Shown in pieces: positions 15,763 to 24,821 of a DNA stretch of 64,000 bases. Origin of the DNA: Clostridium merdae (GTDB taxonomy: Bacteria; Bacillota; Clostridia; Oscillospirales; Acutalibacteraceae); contig NZ_FXLN01000004.1 of assembly GCF_900176635.1 (NCBI RefSeq), positions 620,001 to 684,000 of the forward strand, read 5' to 3'. The translations under genes were made by a program, and so were the position numbers. How positions within the stretch are numbered: position 1 is the first letter of the stretch; each line of letters starts with the position of its first letter. The notes beneath the pieces were generated by a model. It had not been told where the DNA came from and did not search any database. It saw only the letters and a program-made list of their open reading frames with translations.

Positions 15763-17976
15763 TTAAAATCTTTCGTGGAAGGTGCGGCTCAATACTTCCT
15801 TCTGCTGCTCGCGAGTCAGCTTAATGAAATTAACGGCGTAACCGCTGACGCGAATGGTCAACTGCGGATATTTCTCCGGGTGATCCATTGCGTCCAGCAA
15901 GGTTTCACGATTGAGTACGTTTACATTGATATGATGGCCAGTCTCAAGGAAGTAGCCATCCAGCAGGGTAACCAGGTTTTGTTTTTTCTGGTCGCCGGTT
16001 TTACCCAGCGCATCCGGTACAATGCTGAAGGTATAAGAAATTCCATCCTCGGAGTCATCATAAGGCAGCTTCGCTACACTCTTCATGCTGGCAACCGAAC
16101 CGTTGGTATCGCGTCCGTGCATGGGGTTTGCTCCGGGAGCAAATGCCTCGCCAGCCTTGCGGCCGTCCGGTGTTGAACCTGTCTTTTTGCCATATACCAC
16201 GTTTGAAGTAATGGTAAGCACAGACAGCGTCTGCAAGGAATTGCGATAGGTCTTCTGGCGGCGCAATTTCTTCATAAAGCTGCTGACGACCTCTGTGGCT
16301 ATATCGTCCACAATAGCTTCATTGTTGCCATATTTGGGGTAATCCCCTTCAATTTCAAAATCTACTGCCAAACCGGCCTCATTGCGAATCGGCTTTACCT
16401 TTGCGTGCTTAATAGCAGAAAGGCTATCTGCCACTACGCTCAAACCGGCAATGCCGCCTGCCATCGTGCGCAGAACCTCTTCGTCATGAAGCGCCATCTC
16501 AATGCGCTCGTAGCTATACTTATCGTGCATGTAGTGAATGATATTTAGCGTGTTGATATATAAATTTGCAAGCCAATCCGTCATTGCATCAAATTTGCGG
16601 GCAACTTCATCATACTCCAAATACTCCGATGTGATAGGAGCAAGCTCTGGGCCTACCTGCATGCCATAGCGCTCATCCTTACCGCCATTAATCGCATACA
16701 GCAACGCTTTTGCGAGGTTTGCACGAGCCCCAAAGAACTGCATTTGCTTGCCAATTCTCATTGCGGAAACGCAGCAGGCAATTCCATAATCATCACCGTA
16801 TTTTGGGCGCATAATATCATCGTTTTCATACTGAATGGAAGAGGTCTCAATCGAAACCTTAGCGCAATACGCTTTAAATGCTTCGGGCAAGCGGTCGCTC
16901 CACAGAACGGTTAGGTTCGGCTCGGGTGCGGGGCCAAGGTTTGTGAGTGTATGAAGGAAGCGATAGCTCATCTTCGTTACCATGTGTCTTCCATCCTGTG
17001 CGATACCGCCAATGGATTCTGTCACCCATGTGGGGTCGCCGCTGAACAGTTCATCGTAATCGGGAGTACGCAGGAAGCGTACAATGCGCAGCTTCATCAC
17101 GAAATGGTCAACCATCTCCTGAATCTGTGCCTCGGTAAAGACTCCGTTTTTCATATCCTGCTCGGCGTATACATCAAGGAACGTGGATACACGACCCAAA
17201 CTCATTGCCGCACCGTTTTGCTCTTTGACCGCTGCCAAATAAGCAAAATACAGCCACTGGATGGCTTCTTTGGTATTTTCAGCAGGTCTTGAAATATCGA
17301 AGCCGTAAGAAGCAGCCATTTCAGTTAGCTCACCCAAAGCACGAACCTGCTCACTGAGCTCTTCTCTGAGCTGAATCAGGTCGCTATCCATTGCGTTGGC
17401 AATTGCTTCACTCTTTGCTTTCTTCTTCTGCTCAATTAAAAAGGCTGTGCCATAAAGGGCTACACGGCGGTAATCACCAATAATACGGCCACGGCCGTAC
17501 GCATCCGGCAGACCGGTAATAATTCCGCAGTGACGAGCTTTTTTAATTTCATCGGTATAAACATCAAATACACCATCGTTATGTGTTTTGCGGTACTTAA
17601 ATACTTCGTCAATTTCTTTTGGCAATTCACGGTTGTACGTTTCAAGCTCCGTATGCACCAAACGGATACCACCAAAGGGCATAATAGCGCGCTTTAACGG
17701 CTCGTCCGTTTGAACACCTACAATGACCTCCAGCTCTTTATTTATATAACCAGGTTTGTGCGAGGTAATGGTAGATATCGTATGCTCATCAATGTCATAC
17801 ACACCACCGCGGTCACGTTCCTCTTTCATTTTGTCGGAAAGCTGTTTCCACAGCTTTTGTGTATCTTCTGTTGGTGAAGCCAAAAAGCTTTCATCACCTT
17901 CATAAGGGGTGTAATTAGCGATAATAAAATCGCGCACGTCAATTTCTTTGTTCCATTTACCATTTGTAAAATTCAT
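15763..17976 (-). CDS. pflB: formate C-acetyltransferase (pyruvate formate-lyase)
   Basis: A 737-residue glycyl radical enzyme that cleaves pyruvate with CoA to acetyl-CoA and formate. The catalytic cysteine pair C401-C402 sits in IACCVSAM, and the glycyl radical site G712 in RVSGYAV near the C-terminus. Size and end (LSRTFHERF) are typical. pflA follows on the same strand. The divergent Crp/Fnr gene and the palindrome between them point to redox or catabolite control. The ribosome binding site (GAAGGGAG) precedes ATG 17976. Being oxygen-labile, the enzyme fits an anaerobe. Confidence 0.98.
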   Translation of the reverse strand: MNFTNGKWNKEIDVRDFIIANYTPYEGDESFLASPTEDTQKLWKQLSDKMKEERDRGGVYDIDEHTISTITSHKPGYINKELEVIVGVQTDEPLKRAIMPFGGIRLVHTELETYNRELPKEIDEVFKYRKTHNDGVFDVYTDEIKKARHCGIITGLPDAYGRGRIIGDYRRVALYGTAFLIEQKKKAKSEAIANAMDSDLIQLREELSEQVRALGELTEMAASYGFDISRPAENTKEAIQWLYFAYLAAVKEQNGAAMSLGRVSTFLDVYAEQDMKNGVFTEAQIQEMVDHFVMKLRIVRFLRTPDYDELFSGDPTWVTESIGGIAQDGRHMVTKMSYRFLHTLTNLGPAPEPNLTVLWSDRLPEAFKAYCAKVSIETSSIQYENDDIMRPKYGDDYGIACCVSAMRIGKQMQFFGARANLAKALLYAINGGKDERYGMQVGPELAPITSEYLEYDEVARKFDAMTDWLANLYINTLNIIHYMHDKYSYERIEMALHDEEVLRTMAGGIAGLSVVADSLSAIKHAKVKPIRNEAGLAVDFEIEGDYPKYGNNEAIVDDIATEVVSSFMKKLRRQKTYRNSLQTLSVLTITSNVVYGKKTGSTPDGRKAGEAFAPGANPMHGRDTNGSVASMKSVAKLPYDDSEDGISYTFSIVPDALGKTGDQKKQNLVTLLDGYFLETGHHINVNVLNRETLLDAMDHPEKYPQLTIRVSGYAVNFIKLTREQQKEVLSRTFHERF

Positions 17977-18035
17977 AATTAAGCTCCCTTCTTTCCGACA
18001 GTACCAACTGCAAATCGATTTTGATTTGCAACCAT

Positions 18036-18078
18036 ATTATACTAAAAAGGTATACTTTAAACTGTGACCCAAATCACA
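18036..18078 (-). promoter_or_regulatory. pflB promoter with Crp/Fnr-type box
   Basis: TGTGA-N6-TCACA at 18063-18078 is a perfect palindrome of the Crp/Fnr type. On the minus strand a TATAAT sits at 18036-18041 with no good -35. With a start near 18029 the palindrome centre falls at about -41.5, the classical class II activator position. This suggests activation of pflB by the divergently encoded regulator, which is an inference from spacing. Confidence 0.75.
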
Positions 18079-18112
18079 ATATTGGGAATAAAAATGTTTT
18101 TATTATGTTTTT

Positions 18113-18141
18113 TTGACATTTTGTTAACAGTCCGATATAAT
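18113..18141 (+). promoter_or_regulatory. consensus promoter of the Crp/Fnr gene
   Basis: TTGACA (18113-18118) and TATAAT (18136-18141) with a 17-bp spacer. The shared Crp/Fnr palindrome is centred about 77 bp upstream of the predicted start, so autoregulation is possible. Confidence 0.85.
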
Positions 18142-18177
18142 CAAAGTTAGTTCACACTAATTAAAGGGGGATTTTTC

Positions 18178-18924
18178 TTGAACTGCAATTTAAAATGTAT
18201 GAATTGCCTCAAAGAATTGTGTGTACATAAGGTTCCCTTATTCTCAGCCCTTGAGCATGAGGATTTTGAAGAGATTGCAGAGCGTATGATTTGCCGAAAA
18301 TATGAAAAGGGTGAAATTATACTAACGCAGGACTCAAAGCCGCACGGTATTACGATTATTCGAAAAGGCAGTGCAAAGGCGTTTCGTATCGCCCCAGATG
18401 GGCAAGAAAAAATAATGTACTTATTTTCGAAGAATGATTTCTTCGGGGAGCAGTTTTTATTTGGAGATGTGCGTGTAAACTACCATGTACAAGCTCTTCA
18501 AAAGGTTGAAACCTGTTCTTTTTCAAGGGAACATTTTCAACAAATGATACTCACTCATCCCCTATTAGCACAGCACTGTATTGAGGAGCTAGGCCGCCGC
18601 GTCATTGCATTGGAGCAAATGGTACAAGAATCCGGCAACTTAAAGATAGAGTACCGTATTGCTCTTTTGCTATTGGAATTTAACCGAAAATATGGAGTAA
18701 TGGAAGAACAAGGCCCTTTGGTAACGCTGCCACTTAGCCGTGAGGGGATTGCCAATTATTTGGGAATTGCGAGAGAGACTCTAAGCCGAAAACTAAACCA
18801 ACTGGAAGAGGATGAAATCATACGCTCTGTGGGAAATAAAAAAATTCTACTATTGCAGCCACAGATTTTGGCTGCTATGGCAAACAATAATACCGCGTCG
18901 CCCATCGATTCCAATAAGAAATAG
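18178..18924 (+). CDS. Crp/Fnr family transcription regulator
   Basis: A 248-residue protein. The N-terminus has four close cysteines (C3, C7, C10, C15), reminiscent of Fnr [4Fe-4S] ligands. Next come a cyclic-nucleotide-binding-like beta barrel (about 20-135), a dimer helix, and a helix-turn-helix with LSREGIANYLGIARETLSRKL (about 183-203). The start codon is TTG with AGGGGG 8 bases upstream. Its divergent position to pflB and the TGTGA-N6-TCACA palindrome between them make it the likely anaerobic activator of pflBA. The cysteines suggest oxygen or redox sensing, which is inferred; a heme or nitrosative sensor is an alternative. Confidence 0.9.
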   Translation: MNCNLKCMNCLKELCVHKVPLFSALEHEDFEEIAERMICRKYEKGEIILTQDSKPHGITIIRKGSAKAFRIAPDGQEKIMYLFSKNDFFGEQFLFGDVRVNYHVQALQKVETCSFSREHFQQMILTHPLLAQHCIEELGRRVIALEQMVQESGNLKIEYRIALLLLEFNRKYGVMEEQGPLVTLPLSREGIANYLGIARETLSRKLNQLEEDEIIRSVGNKKILLLQPQILAAMANNNTASPIDSNKK

Positions 18925-18986
18925 TAGTTCTTTGGCAAATTCCAGAGGCTTTTTTAAGCTTATAAGGCAAGTTCTTACAGCAGTTT

Positions 18987-19034
18987 ATGTAAAAGAGAGC
19001 AGGCAGCCTGTTGGCTGCCTGCTCTCTTTTACAT
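18987..19034. terminator. strong bidirectional terminator
   Basis: Two 22-base arms, perfect complements (ATGTAAAAGAGAGCAGGC... and its reverse), enclose a TGTT loop. They separate the regulator gene from the convergent spoVM operon. Confidence 0.9.
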
Positions 19035-19091
19035 GTAATGATTCACTATGAATGAAAATCTGAAGTCTACGATTGCTATTTTTTGAAGAGC

Positions 19092-19178
19092 TTACTCTTC
19101 ACGGCACTTGGGGATTCCAAACATCTTCCTTAAAATAAAGCCAAAGAAACCCGAGCTTTTTACTACTACTACTTTCAT
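19092..19178 (-). CDS. spoVM: stage V sporulation protein M (28 residues)
   Basis: A very short gene. The translation MKVVVVKSSGFFGFILRKMF continues with GIPKCREE and stop. It matches the SpoVM pattern: a short start, an amphipathic helix with basic residues and a Phe-Gly turn, and 26-28 residues in all. SpoVM recognises the curvature of the outer forespore membrane and anchors SpoIVA, which is also encoded in this window. AGGAGGT lies 7 bases before ATG 19178. The position, after thiN at the end of the prpC-prkC-rsgA-thiN run, is the conserved Bacillus location. The call rests on pattern and synteny. Confidence 0.88.
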   Translation of the reverse strand: MKVVVVKSSGFFGFILRKMFGIPKCREE

Positions 19179-19200
19179 CGTACAGACCTCCTAATTATGT

Positions 19201-19359
19201 TCAGCAGCGCCGCAACAGAGCGATACCTAGCGCTACCAGCAGAACAGCCATGATGAACATGGTTAGCCCGATCGGAAGAAAACAGGAAAGTACCAAACCC
19301 AATCCAAAGGCAACGGAATAGGCTCCAAGACCCCCAGTGCATTTGCAACCCTTTCGCAT
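19201..19359 (-). CDS. small membrane protein (52 residues) upstream of spoVM
   Basis: The minus-strand frame from ATG 19359 gives a Cys-rich start (MRKGCKCTGG), then one or two hydrophobic helices (AFGLGLVLSCFLPIGL and FIMAVLLVALGIALL), ending LRRC. A GGTGG ribosome binding site lies 5 bases before the ATG. The stop is 22 bases before the spoVM start, so the two are probably co-transcribed. An overlapping 82-codon frame (19175-19423) has worse composition and is rejected. Function is unknown; a spore-membrane role is a guess from its neighbour. Confidence 0.7.
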   Translation of the reverse strand: MRKGCKCTGGLGAYSVAFGLGLVLSCFLPIGLTMFIMAVLLVALGIALLRRC

Positions 19360-19471
19360 ACATTCCACCGCCTATCCAGAGTAAGGTCTTTTTTGCTTTC
19401 GCCTTACTACAGTATATACGCAATTAGAATTTTGGTTCCTGCGGTGCTGGAAACAAAACGGTTTAAAAATA

Positions 19472-19503
19472 GAAAAATGCGCCCTCGCTCTCACAAAGAC
19501 GCA
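19472..19503 (-). terminator. terminator after thiN
   Basis: TGCGTCTTTG pairs with CGAGGGCGCA (three G-U pairs) around a 6-base loop, followed by TTTTTC on the minus strand, just after the thiN stop. Confidence 0.65.
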
Positions 19504-19508
19504 CAGCA

Positions 19509-20132
19509 TTATTCCTGAATGATGATTAAAGCAATCCCGGCATGAAGTATGATTTCGGCAACTGGCTCTGTAATGCGATTGCTTACTCCAAGCGGGTCTT
19601 GCGAATACAAGGTATGGCGGTTGAGTGGGTATTCTAACCCCTGGTAGCTTACCATACAGCTAGGGGTACCAAACGGGAAAACCGAGATAGTTTGCCCCAG
19701 CATATCTCGTAGGCGAAGCCGGCCGCTGGAAAGCACGAAGATTTGCGTTCCGTCACCAACCAGTACCCCCCTACAATTTTGCATAGCAATAAATTGAAGC
19801 GCACAGAGAGACGCATAAGAGTGGTCGAAGCGCTCACCACCCAATACACCCAACAGGACAAACTCTTGGTAACCACGGCGGATTGCCTCACGAATGGCAA
19901 ACATCGTGTCAGTATCATCCTTATGCACTGGAAGTTGAATCGACTCCACCCCTTGCGGCAAAGAGGATTGTACAGAATCAAAATCTCCCACAATCAAGTT
20001 CGGTACAATCCCATTTTCAGTAGCAACATCCAGCCCGCCATCCGCACAGATTACAAAAGCATCTGCACAGTATTCTTTCATCTGCTCCCGGTTACTGACT
20101 GGTACAGCACCTATAATCACGCAAGTTTTCAT
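19509..20132 (-). CDS. thiN: thiamine diphosphokinase
   Basis: A 207-residue enzyme that transfers pyrophosphate from ATP to thiamine. FVICADGGLD and PNLIVGDFDSV, with downstream DTDTMFAI, are the conserved aspartate-rich catalytic motifs; GVLGGERFDHSYA follows. I start at ATG 20132, which overlaps the rsgA TGA (ATGA); an ATG at 20144 would give four extra residues but has no proper site. It is the last long gene of the yloC-to-thiN run; rpe, which sits between rsgA and thiN in Bacillus, is missing. Confidence 0.95.
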   Translation of the reverse strand: MKTCVIIGAVPVSNREQMKEYCADAFVICADGGLDVATENGIVPNLIVGDFDSVQSSLPQGVESIQLPVHKDDTDTMFAIREAIRRGYQEFVLLGVLGGERFDHSYASLCALQFIAMQNCRGVLVGDGTQIFVLSSGRLRLRDMLGQTISVFPFGTPSCMVSYQGLEYPLNRHTLYSQDPLGVSNRITEPVAEIILHAGIALIIIQE

Positions 20133-21016
20133 TTGAGTTCCCATTCCTTAATGTTTTTAATTTCATCATACATTGCTACATAGCTTTGGTGGCGGGAGGG
20201 AGATATTTTCCCTTCTTGAAGTGCCGCTAAAACAGCACACCCCTTCTCCTTGGTGTGGGAACACGATGGGAACCGGCATTGACCCAAATAAGGTGCGAAT
20301 TCTCGAAAATCGTGTGCCAAATTTTCCTTACGGATTAACTCCGTTTGAACCATATCTACGGACGAAAAGCCCGGAGTATCTGCAACATAAGTATCTGACC
20401 CCAGCTTTAACAGCTCCACCTGGCGGGTGGTATGGCGGCCACGCCCTAGCTTTTGGCTAATTTCTGCCGTAGGCAGGCTTAAGCGTTCATCGATTCGATT
20501 TAATAAGGAAGACTTGCCTACACCGGAATTACCCGAGAAAGCAGAAAGCTTCCCTTTGAGCATATCGCGAACTTGGTCCACTCCATCCCCAGTAACGGAA
20601 GACACGGTAACCACCGGTATCCCGGTTTTTTGGTAGATTTCTAAATACTCGCTGCAATCCTCTAAATCTGTTTTGGAAAACAAAATAACCGGTGAGATTC
20701 CCTTTTGCTCTGCCCCGGCAAGCATCTTATCGAGCACCAGCAAATTGGGAGACGGGTGCAACACAGACACAACGAGGAAGAGCTGATCCAAATTAGCAAC
20801 AGGGGGGCGAACCAATGCGTTCTTTCTCTCCCCTATTTCCTCAATGGTACAGGTACCATCCTCTTCAATGCTGATGTCTACCATATCTCCTGCAAGTGGT
20901 GTAATCCCCCGCTTGCGGAAAATCCCACGTGCTTTGGCTTCATAGATTGTATCGGCGGCTTCTACATAATAGAAGCCGCCGATTCCTTTTCGCAATAGTC
21001 CACGTTCCATCTTCAT
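20129..21016 (-). CDS. rsgA: small ribosomal subunit biogenesis GTPase RsgA
   Basis: A 295-residue circularly permuted GTPase. An OB fold is N-terminal (RGIFRKRGITPLAGD). The G4-like segment LFSKTDLED precedes the P loop GNSGVGKSSLLN (about 165-176) and the G3 DTPGFSS. A C-terminal zinc site uses CRFPSCSHTKEKGCAV. It helps late 30S maturation. It is translationally coupled to prkC (TGATG) and to thiN (ATGA). Confidence 0.97.
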   Translation of the reverse strand: MKMERGLLRKGIGGFYYVEAADTIYEAKARGIFRKRGITPLAGDMVDISIEEDGTCTIEEIGERKNALVRPPVANLDQLFLVVSVLHPSPNLLVLDKMLAGAEQKGISPVILFSKTDLEDCSEYLEIYQKTGIPVVTVSSVTGDGVDQVRDMLKGKLSAFSGNSGVGKSSLLNRIDERLSLPTAEISQKLGRGRHTTRQVELLKLGSDTYVADTPGFSSVDMVQTELIRKENLAHDFREFAPYLGQCRFPSCSHTKEKGCAVLAALQEGKISPSRHQSYVAMYDEIKNIKEWELK

Positions 21017-23025
21017 CAGGGTGCCCTCGTAATTCCGCTTGCGGAGCTTTCTCCTGGTTCTTGGTAGGTATAGCTATCTGTTTGCCTTGGAATACCGGTA
21101 TCAAAGTCCAGAAGGAAGGTATTATATTTTTGGCCATCCAACTGAATGATTAATGTTTTTTGCCCAGAAGTGCCCTTAAAGCTCATTTGGTACACACTGT
21201 TGTAAGAGGGGTTTACCGTTTTTTCGGAGTACAAAGTGCCATCCACATATGCCTTTAGCGCAATATCGTGCGTAACCTGTGAAGGCAGCTGCACATAAAT
21301 ATCAATGGACTTCTCACTTTTTTTACCGGAGCTAACGCTAATCTTCACCGGTGTACCTTTCGCTACCTTTACTCCCGGAAGCGGAGAGGTTTCAATAACA
21401 ACGCCTTCGGCTTTATCGCTGTCATCCACATAGTTGATTTCCGTATCCACGGTCAGACCAACCGCCAAAATATCTGTTTTCGCTGCATCCAAGTTCTTAC
21501 CTATCACAGAAGGAACACCTACCTCAGTGGAGGACGGGCCCTTGCTCACATACAGCTTAATTACAGAACCGCTTAGTACCACCTCTGTGCCTTCAGCGGG
21601 AACAACATCCTTTACATAGCCGGCTGCTGTTTGATCATCCTCAACTTGATAAACCTCATATTTCAGGTTAATCTTCTTCAGCTTATCTTCCGCTTCTGCC
21701 TGAGTTAAACCTTTTACAGTAGGAATGGTAACCGTTTGGCTTTCCCCATTTACCGTAAGTGTTATTTCCGCGTTCGCTTTTACTTTTTTATTACCCTTCG
21801 GGTTTTGGTCTAAAACGATTCCAGAATCTTTACTGGAATCTTCCGAATATTCAATCTTAAATTGGAAGTCCTTATACTTTTCATTCGACTGAATGTCGGA
21901 GAGCTTTTGGCCAATAAATTGAGGTAGGTCTACATCGGCTACCTCCTGCGTGCTACAGCTGCGAGTAAGTGCCATGATACCAAAGACTACCGCTGTGAGT
22001 AAAAAAGCCGTTAAAACACCGCTGACGATAAGTGCCGCAGTCGATTTTTTCTTCTTTTTCCCACGGGAGTATTCTTCCTCATACGCATAATTATCATTAT
22101 AATTCGCTACTTCTGTTCCGCGAACCGTATTGATTGCATCTACATACTTGGTGGGTTTTTCATCGATAAAATATTTATATTGAAAGCTAATGCTGGGGTT
22201 ACGGCGGAACTGCTCAATATCGCGCAGCATTTCCGCAGCGGATTGGTACCGTTGGGAGGGGTCTTTCTGCATTGCCTTTAAGGTAATCTCTTCTAGTCCA
22301 TCCGGAATAGCGGGATTAATATCTTTCGGAAGACGGGGGTCTGCCTGTAGCTGCATAATCGCAACTGAAACAGCATTATCAGCTTCGAATGGAAGCTGAC
22401 CCGTTATCATCTCGTACAGCATAACGCCAACCGAGTAGATGTCCGCCTTTTCGTCCGTGAGGTCACCCCTAGCCTGCTCCGGTGCAATATAATGAACGGA
22501 ACCAATGGCCTTATCTGTCATTGTTCTCGTTTCATTTCTGGAGAAACGCGCAATGCCAAAATCGGTTACCTTTATGGTTCCATCTTGCAGCAGCATAATA
22601 TTTTGCGGCTTAATATCGCGGTGAATGATTCCTTTTTCGTGTGCATGCTGTAAGGCTCGCAGAATTTGAACCGTGAAATGAATGGCTTCCTTCCACTTGA
22701 TTTCTTTCTGCTGATCCAAATACTCGCGCAATGTAATACCATCAATATATTCCATCACAATGTACTGTATTTGATCACCAAAGCTTACATCATATACTTT
22801 TACAATATTGGGGTGCGACAAAACCGCAATAGCCTTTGATTCATTTTTAAAACGGCGAATGAAATCCTCGTTCCCTAAAAACTCATCCTTTAAAATTTTA
22901 ATCGCAACGGTGCGGTCATCAATTTGATCATAAGCACGATAAACCAATGCCATTCCGCCAACACCGATCAATTCATGGATTTCATAACGGCCGTCAAGCC
23001 TTTTTCCGGTATACTTATCCAACAA
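21016..23025 (-). CDS. prkC: PASTA-domain Ser/Thr protein kinase
   Basis: A 669-residue membrane kinase. The N-terminal Hanks-type kinase has the glycine loop GVGGMALVY, VAIK lysine, HRDIKPQN catalytic loop (about 136-143) and DFG. It is followed by a basic KKKKK stretch, one transmembrane helix at about 330-355, and three extracellular PASTA repeats (about 365-570) with a C-terminal beta-rich tail. The family senses muropeptides or lipid II and controls growth and germination. The cognate PP2C phosphatase gene is directly upstream, 20 bases away. Confidence 0.96.
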   Translation of the reverse strand: MLDKYTGKRLDGRYEIHELIGVGGMALVYRAYDQIDDRTVAIKILKDEFLGNEDFIRRFKNESKAIAVLSHPNIVKVYDVSFGDQIQYIVMEYIDGITLREYLDQQKEIKWKEAIHFTVQILRALQHAHEKGIIHRDIKPQNIMLLQDGTIKVTDFGIARFSRNETRTMTDKAIGSVHYIAPEQARGDLTDEKADIYSVGVMLYEMITGQLPFEADNAVSVAIMQLQADPRLPKDINPAIPDGLEEITLKAMQKDPSQRYQSAAEMLRDIEQFRRNPSISFQYKYFIDEKPTKYVDAINTVRGTEVANYNDNYAYEEEYSRGKKKKKSTAALIVSGVLTAFLLTAVVFGIMALTRSCSTQEVADVDLPQFIGQKLSDIQSNEKYKDFQFKIEYSEDSSKDSGIVLDQNPKGNKKVKANAEITLTVNGESQTVTIPTVKGLTQAEAEDKLKKINLKYEVYQVEDDQTAAGYVKDVVPAEGTEVVLSGSVIKLYVSKGPSSTEVGVPSVIGKNLDAAKTDILAVGLTVDTEINYVDDSDKAEGVVIETSPLPGVKVAKGTPVKISVSSGKKSEKSIDIYVQLPSQVTHDIALKAYVDGTLYSEKTVNPSYNSVYQMSFKGTSGQKTLIIQLDGQKYNTFLLDFDTGIPRQTDSYTYQEPGESSASGITRAP

Positions 23026-23045
23026 GTATCACTCCAATCACATGG

Positions 23046-23777
23046 TCAGTTTTCGATTACGACAACCGTTATATTGTCGCCGCCGCCTGCACGGTTCGCA
23101 TATTCGATTAACTGTTCACTAAAACCTTTTGCATCCAGCTCTTGCGACAGTTCAGAAATCTGCTGGGTTCCAACGTAATTAGACAAGCCGTCTGTACATA
23201 TTAAAAGCCTTGCCCCCTCGGGAAATGACTCTTCCATATAATCAACATCCACCACGGGTAAAACGCCAAGCGCCCTTGTAATAATATTTTTTTGTGGATG
23301 TGTTTGCGCCTGCTGCTCGGTAAGGTCCCCTTTATCCACCAGCTCCTGCACAATGGAATGGTCTACGGTAATTTGGCGGATGGAACCATCGCTTAAAATG
23401 AGGTATGCACGGCTGTCTCCCGCGTGAACAATATAAAGCTTATTATCCCTAATAACGGTAAGCACGATTGTCGTGCCCATGCCACGCAGCTCTTCCTGCT
23501 CTTTAGCAAGGTGATAAACGGCTGTATTGGCCTCTCCCACCGCCTGTGCCAGCAGCTCCTTTAAATAAACCTCATTTGTTTGGTTCAAAGCCTCTGCTGT
23601 TAAGGTTTCTGTAATTTTCTGTACTGCCAGGCCACTGGCTATATTACCACCGGCAGCACCGCCCATACCGTCACACACAACAGCCCATGCCCGGTCCTGC
23701 GCATAGAGCTCCCCGGCACAGGCATCTTCATTGGATTGCCGCACTAGGCCAACGTCGGTTTTACTAAAAAGTTTCAA
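23046..23777 (-). CDS. prpC: PP2C-family Ser/Thr protein phosphatase
   Basis: A 243-residue phosphatase. Metal-binding aspartates sit in VVCDGMGGAAGG, HAGDSRAY and LLICTDGLSN, with GGGDNITVVV near the end, all PP2C motifs in the usual order. It is the expected antagonist of the PASTA kinase encoded next. The ATG overlaps the rlmN stop by 4 bases. Confidence 0.96.
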   Translation of the reverse strand: MKLFSKTDVGLVRQSNEDACAGELYAQDRAWAVVCDGMGGAAGGNIASGLAVQKITETLTAEALNQTNEVYLKELLAQAVGEANTAVYHLAKEQEELRGMGTTIVLTVIRDNKLYIVHAGDSRAYLILSDGSIRQITVDHSIVQELVDKGDLTEQQAQTHPQKNIITRALGVLPVVDVDYMEESFPEGARLLICTDGLSNYVGTQQISELSQELDAKGFSEQLIEYANRAGGGDNITVVVIEN

Positions 23778-24817
23778 AGACCGGTCACCTCCTCTTGCTG
23801 TCTGCGTCTCAGCTGTCCGCAGGAAGCGTTAATATCTGAGCCTAGCGTTCGCCGTACCGTAGCCGTAAGGCCACTCTTCTCTAAAATGCGGATAAACGCT
23901 CGCTGTCTTTCAACAGATGCACTGTGGTACCCTGTTCCTGTCACTTGATTCACCGGTATTAAATTGATATGCGAAAGCGTTCCCTTCAATTTCGCCGCCA
24001 GCTCTCTAGCACAAGCGTCACTATCGTTTACGCCGCTGATCATCGCATATTCAAATGAGATTCGCCGATGCGTTTGTTCTGAATAGTATCGGCAAGCTTT
24101 CAGCAGTTCATCCACTCCCCACTTTCGGTTTACCGGCATGGTCTGCGAACGAATGGTATCGTTCGGCGCATGCAAAGAGACCGAGAGAGTAATTTGCAGC
24201 TTGCGTTCTGCCAAATCGTATATTTTATCTACCACACCGCAAGTCGAGAGAGAAATGTGCCGCATACCAATATTCAGGCCGTGATCCGATGAAACCAGCT
24301 CTAAAAAGCGAAGTACGTTCTCATAGTTATCGAGTGGTTCACCCATCCCCATAAGCACAATGTTTGAAATACGCTTGCCGGTATCCTTCTGAGCAGCTTG
24401 AATCTGTGCCAGCATTTCTGCCGCAGTAAGATTGCGTGAAAAACCGCTTTTACCAGTAGCACAAAAGGTACAGCCCATTTTACACCCTACCTGAGTAGAG
24501 ATGCAAATGGTATACCCATGGTGGTATTGCATAAATACGCTTTCCACCATTTCTCCGTCTGCAAAGCGAAAAAGGTACTTAATAGTATTATCATATTGAG
24601 AAACGAGTTTCTTTTCAATAGTTGCTACAGAGATGTAATATTTTTCTGCTAATAACTGGCGGGTTTGTTTGGATTGATCTGTCATTTGGTCAAAATCCTC
24701 TACCCCACGGTGCAACCACTGGTACACCTGCCGTGCCCGAAAGGCCGGCCAGCCATTTGCTGTAAATTCCTTCTTAATTTCGTCTTCTGTTAATGAATTG
24801 ATTTCTTCCCGTGCCAT
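23774..24817 (-). CDS. rlmN: dual-specificity 23S rRNA A2503 / tRNA A37 C2-methyltransferase
   Basis: A 347-residue radical SAM enzyme. C112-x3-C116-x2-C119 in GCKMGCTFCATG binds the cluster, preceded by the MVESVFMQYHHGYTICISTQ segment. A C-terminal Cys in DINASCGQLRRR is the second catalytic cysteine. It sits 4 bases after rsmB and overlaps prpC by 4 bases. Confidence 0.97.
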   Translation of the reverse strand: MAREEINSLTEDEIKKEFTANGWPAFRARQVYQWLHRGVEDFDQMTDQSKQTRQLLAEKYYISVATIEKKLVSQYDNTIKYLFRFADGEMVESVFMQYHHGYTICISTQVGCKMGCTFCATGKSGFSRNLTAAEMLAQIQAAQKDTGKRISNIVLMGMGEPLDNYENVLRFLELVSSDHGLNIGMRHISLSTCGVVDKIYDLAERKLQITLSVSLHAPNDTIRSQTMPVNRKWGVDELLKACRYYSEQTHRRISFEYAMISGVNDSDACARELAAKLKGTLSHINLIPVNQVTGTGYHSASVERQRAFIRILEKSGLTATVRRTLGSDINASCGQLRRRQQEEVTGL

Positions 24818-24821
24818 AATC

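Noticed and set aside
19175..19423. 82-codon minus-strand frame over the spoVM upstream region
   Set aside because: Its composition is unlike a protein and it overlaps the spoVM start. The frame starting at 19359 gives a coherent membrane protein with a ribosome binding site.
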